DNA from: Acidobacteriota bacterium
Lineage (GTDB): Bacteria > Acidobacteriota > Thermoanaerobaculia > Gp7-AA8
Length of the DNA stretch: 64,000 nt
Assembly (NCBI GenBank): GCA_003223645.1
Contig: QHVT01000021.1
Location: forward strand, 43,945 to 107,944
Direction: 5' to 3'
Positions within the stretch are counted from its first letter, which is position 1. Every line of letters begins with the position of its first letter. Position numbers and translations under genes: made by a program. The notes beneath the pieces were generated by a model that saw only the letters and a list, made by a program, of their open reading frames with translations, was not told the DNA's origin and ran no database searches. Of the stretch, positions 61,276 through 64,000 are shown in pieces.

Positions 61276-62347
61276 ATCCCTACAGCCCTACAGCTTCATC
61301 CCCAGCGATGCCGAGCGTTACGCGCTCTTCCTGAACTACTGCGATTCGCTGACCGCACATCAGTCGTACGCCATGACCATGCTCCTCGGGCCGGACGCCT
61401 CGCGCGGCTACGAGAACATCCCCAACACGTTCGGCACCGCGTTTCCCGACGCCAACCTCATCGACGTCACCGCGCAGGTCGGCTGGTACTACTTCGTCGG
61501 AACGGTGACGGGCAAGGACGGCAGCGAGTACGGCGTGATCCTGATGATGTTCCGCTACACGCTCCTGCCGCCGCCGATCGCCGCGGGTTCGGGATGTTAT
61601 GGATGGATCACCAGTGGGGCACGGGCATAATTCCGAGCGGTGCGCCGACCGTCGAGGTGATGCGTGCGCTCTCGAATCTCTCGGCTCCCGGCCTGTCGGG
61701 GTTGGAACTTCTTCATCATGAACTTCGACGACGGCAGCGCCATGACGCTCAACCATGGACACACGCCCGCCGATCCGCCGTGGATGAATCAGTCGGGACC
61801 GACGCCTCCTCCGCCGCGGCCGGCGGTGTCGGTGGCCGGGAAGTACATGGACCGCTTCGGAACGGTATTCAATGTCTCCGGCGCTCTCACGCTCACGGCA
61901 TGGGCCCAGGCCATCACGTCGCCGGATCCGGCCATCTATCCGGTGTCGAACGTCTGGTTTCCTCACGGCTGGACCTTCGAGATGTGCGACACGGTTCTGC
62001 CGGACCGGCTGCGCGCTCTCCGCTTCGAGCCGATCAGCGAAGACGCCAGCGCCATGTTCTTTGCCAACACCGCGCAGTACGTGGAGTCGCCCGTTAAGAT
62101 CTTCACCGGAGACGAGCAGATCGGAACCGGCTACTCCGAGGCGGTTTCGTACGCCAATGCCACGGCCACGACGGCGGCGCTGGCCGGCCTTCCTCCGGAC
62201 GTCGTGCCGACGCTGGGGCCCATCCCGCCGTCCGCGGATCTGAAGCTCCTGAGCGAAGTATTCGTGGTTGCGAACAAGGAAGCTCTCGATCGCACCATGG
62301 CCTGCGCCAGCCTGCCGCCAGCGCCGCGCGATTGTTCGTGTCCGTGA
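61276..62347 (+). pseudogene. AttH/CrtC lipocalin-like protein, frameshifted and 5'-truncated
   Basis: Three frame segments make one protein. The first holds GYENIPNTFGTAFPDANLID and VGWYYFVGTVTGKDGSEYGV, then MMFRYTLLPPP (the WWYFTGxL...G.xFF pattern of AttH/CrtC). The second (from ~61600) has WMDHQWGTGIIPSGAP. The third (from ~61700) has FFIMNFDDGSAMTLN and continues to SLPPAPRDCSCP. The frame changes at ~61600 and ~61700 compensate each other. There is no start codon before the first segment. Sequencing errors could explain the shifts but not the missing 5' end. Confidence 0.68.
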
Positions 62348-62440
62348 CCGTCGCTCCGCTTCGCGGAGCAACCGCGCCACCACGAACGTCTGGCCGTCAG
62401 ACGTCGACGGCTCCAGGCGGCCCTCGAACGTGGAGTGAAG

Positions 62441-63259
62441 CTACTCCATCGGCACATGATTCTGATGCGGCGTGCGTCGCATCAGGTAATCGGTCGGCGT
62501 GATCCCCGCGATCGCGCGGAAGTCGCGGACGAGATGGGACTGGTCGAAGTAGCCGCACGCTAACGCGATGTCGGCCCAATCGACATCGTCCTGCGCGTGC
62601 GCGTGCACGCGTCGCAGCACGCGCTGAAAGCGCATCACGCGTCCGTAGACTTTCGGTGTGAGGCCGACTTCGTTCGAGAAGGCGTCGATCAGGCGGCGCT
62701 GGCTCCAGCCCACGTCGCGCGTGGCTTCGGTGATCGTTCGCGTGCGCGGGATGCGTTGCAGGATGTGCGCGACGGCGGCTTGTCGCTCGCGTGAGCGTGT
62801 GAGTCGCGCGGTGAGCACGCGCTCGACGACGTCGAACTTTTCCTGCGTCGACGGTGCGGCGAGAAGCTGCACGCGTAGATCGTTCGCTTCGCGCGCGCCC
62901 CACAGTTCCGCGAGGGCGACGTGCTGGTCGCGGACTTCGCCGGCCGGGAGTTCGCCGAGGAGCGGGAGCGCGCCGCCGGGACGGAAGTGGACGCCGAGGA
63001 CGCAGGTCTCGTTGCGCGTGTCGATGACCATGAACTCGGACGCGGCGCCGACGACGATCGCGCCGGGCAGGATTTCCATGCGCAGGTCGCGGCGGTCGTA
63101 GACGTACACGACGTCTTCGAGCAGGTTGACGATCAGCTCCATCGTGCCGGTCGGCAGCAAGCGCTCTTTCGGATGCGGCATCGCGTTCGACTCCGCGAAC
63201 CAGAGGATGTCGACGAGGTCGCGCAAGGGCGGAGCTGCGGCGCGCGCGTGAAAGAGCAT
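62441..63259 (-). CDS. AraC-family transcriptional regulator
   Basis: A 272-residue protein. The N-terminal cupin-like DUF6597 region has PHPKERLLPTGTMELIVNL and CVLGVHFRPGGA. The C-terminal AraC HTH pair comprises ITEATRDVGWSQRRLIDAF and WADIALACGYFDQSHLVRDF. The usual GITPTDYL follows. The last ~13 residues (RRTPHQNHVPME) come from a sequence shared with 48795-48835. Target genes are unknown. Confidence 0.9.
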   Translation of the reverse strand: MLFHARAAAPPLRDLVDILWFAESNAMPHPKERLLPTGTMELIVNLLEDVVYVYDRRDLRMEILPGAIVVGAASEFMVIDTRNETCVLGVHFRPGGALPLLGELPAGEVRDQHVALAELWGAREANDLRVQLLAAPSTQEKFDVVERVLTARLTRSRERQAAVAHILQRIPRTRTITEATRDVGWSQRRLIDAFSNEVGLTPKVYGRVMRFQRVLRRVHAHAQDDVDWADIALACGYFDQSHLVRDFRAIAGITPTDYLMRRTPHQNHVPME

Positions 63260-63284
63260 CGTTTAATGTCCTACATCATTTTGA

Positions 63285-63420
63285 TGAGCGGCTGCGAAAA
63301 TAGTGTCATCCCAAGCGCAGCGAGGGATCCCCGGCGCAAGAACGCTCGACGCTTGTCGGCGGGGGATCCTTCGCCGTCTTCGCGGCTCAGGATGACACAA
63401 ATTTTCTCACTGCCTCTCGG
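63285..63420. repeat. Family B repeat next to the group II intron
   Basis: The left end GAGCGGCTGCGAAAATAGTG leads to GTCATCCCAAGC; the right end GGCTCAGGATGACACAAATT leads to TCTCACTGCCTCTC. The two ends are inverted copies of each other. The centre holds GGGATCC arms instead of the GGATCT of other copies. Confidence 0.75.
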
Positions 63421-63423
63421 CAT

Positions 63424-63489
63424 TGGTAGACCGTGCTTACGCACGACCCCCTTTCAAACCGTGCGTGCGGATTTCCCGCACACGGCTTA
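63424..63489 (-). ncRNA. Group II intron domains V and VI (3' end)
   Basis: On the minus strand AAGCCGTGTGCGGGAAATCC pairs with GCACGCACGGTTT to form the domain V hairpin (63456-63489). A GGTCGTGCG/GCACGGTCTACC stem for domain VI and the 3' splice site lie close to 63425. It follows the maturase stop by ~25 bases, as expected for an ORF in domain IV. Confidence 0.75.
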
Positions 63490-63513
63490 CCGGTGATCTT
63501 TCGGGAAGCAACA

Positions 63514-64000
63514 TTACACAACCTCCGGGTACTGAATGGTCCCACGCAAGCGGTGAAGCCCTAAGCCAACGAAGTAATCGGAAGTCCATCGATCGGCCTC
63601 ACCGGGCCGGAGGTGCCGCCCTTGACGCTTGACGCGCATGGCGTGCAGCCGCTCCCAAACGTATGAGTCGATCTGAACGAACTTGTCGCCCGCATTCCCG
63701 GTGCGGAAGTAGTTGCCCCATCCGCGCAGCACAGGGTTGATCATCGCGATCACTTCGCGCAGATCATCGTGGCACCGTGCTCGTGGAGTCAGCTCCTTCA
63801 TGCGCTGTCGGACTCGCTTCATGCTCCGCTGCGACGGCCAGCGCTGGAGGAAGTAGACACGTTTGCGTTGCTTCTCCCAGATCGAACCGCTCAGGCGCTT
63901 CCGCAAGTGACAGCCGAGGAAGTCGAACCCCTCTTTGCCCCACGAGAGATCCACTCGCCTCGTTTTGTCCGGCTGGAGATCGAGTTTGAGCCGCTCGAGG
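63514..64000 (-). CDS. ltrA: Group II intron reverse transcriptase/maturase, C-terminal part
   Basis: The frame is open to the window edge, so the reverse-transcriptase domain lies beyond it. Seen are EGFDFLGCHLRK (last RT block), the maturase domain X (NPVLRGWGNYFRTGNAG) and VWERLHAMRVKRQGR. The end contains no H-N-H endonuclease, so it is an endonuclease-minus type. It promotes intron splicing and mobility. Confidence 0.92.
   Translation of the reverse strand, partial: LERLKLDLQPDKTRRVDLSWGKEGFDFLGCHLRKRLSGSIWEKQRKRVYFLQRWPSQRSMKRVRQRMKELTPRARCHDDLREVIAMINPVLRGWGNYFRTGNAGDKFVQIDSYVWERLHAMRVKRQGRHLRPGEADRWTSDYFVGLGLHRLRGTIQYPEVV

Overview
This 64-kb window comes from a high-GC bacterial chromosome. 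The gene set looks like Acidobacteriota, possibly a Thermoanaerobaculia-like lineage: a cytochrome c of the reaction-centre-cytochrome type, an M13 oligopeptidase, DUF5777-type barrel, PAS/GGDEF/EAL signalling proteins, PqqD/SPASM peptide maturation, a very large SdrD-like/C25 exported protein, and intergenic space full of short palindromic repeats. This placement is inference; no rRNA is present.

Layout. 0-9 kb: end of a DsbA-like protein, RsgA, two stand-alone receiver proteins, a 7TM-like/PAS/GGDEF/EAL protein, a glycogen debranching enzyme and two small proteins. 9-14.4 kb: LRR protein coupled to an M20 amidohydrolase, a GAF/GGDEF protein and a HEAT-repeat protein. 14.4-19.4 kb: lipoproteins, DUF5777-like barrel, zinc-ribbon membrane protein, secreted tail-fibre-like protein, HAD hydrolase. 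19.5-22.9 kb: acyl-CoA carboxylase carboxyltransferase, enoyl-CoA hydratase, B12-binding mutase domain and GNAT genes, an acyl-CoA catabolic operon. 23-34.9 kb: borosin-like tetrapyrrole-methylase-fold enzyme, M13 peptidase, MurI, NtrC-type regulator, nucleotidyltransferase pair, PepA, a lipoprotein, a 22-copy 21-bp tandem array, MoaC/MobA, a glycosyltransferase and a VOC protein.

35.1-38.3 kb is the most interesting stretch: a compact candidate RiPP locus with a PqqD-like recognition protein, a radical SAM/SPASM maturase with a Cys-rich tail, a 56-residue precursor gene (36719-36889), an HPr-kinase-like kinase and a SipW/Sec11-like Ser-His peptidase. It runs into a 3,332-aa exported SdrD/GEVED/C25 protein.

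48.5-57.1 kb is an accessory island. It has three tRNA-Asp-like sequences (one intact), a truncated tyrosine recombinase, a SymE-like toxin, tandem deoxyribosyltransferase-like proteins, a SLOG-like membrane protein and relics of DUF4062, TPR and SBBP-type genes. 57-64 kb carries a P450, a vanadium-haloperoxidase-like protein, a broken AttH/CrtC-like gene, an AraC regulator and the 3' end of a group II intron with its maturase.

A recurring theme is that short inverted repeats have entered or abutted genes without destroying them. They add in-frame peptides (enoyl-CoA hydratase, glycosyltransferase), contribute signal peptides (DUF5777 barrel, a lipoprotein), set gene ends (NtrC stop, MurI start), and in one case split an ATGA-overlapping gene pair with a 17-bp direct duplication.
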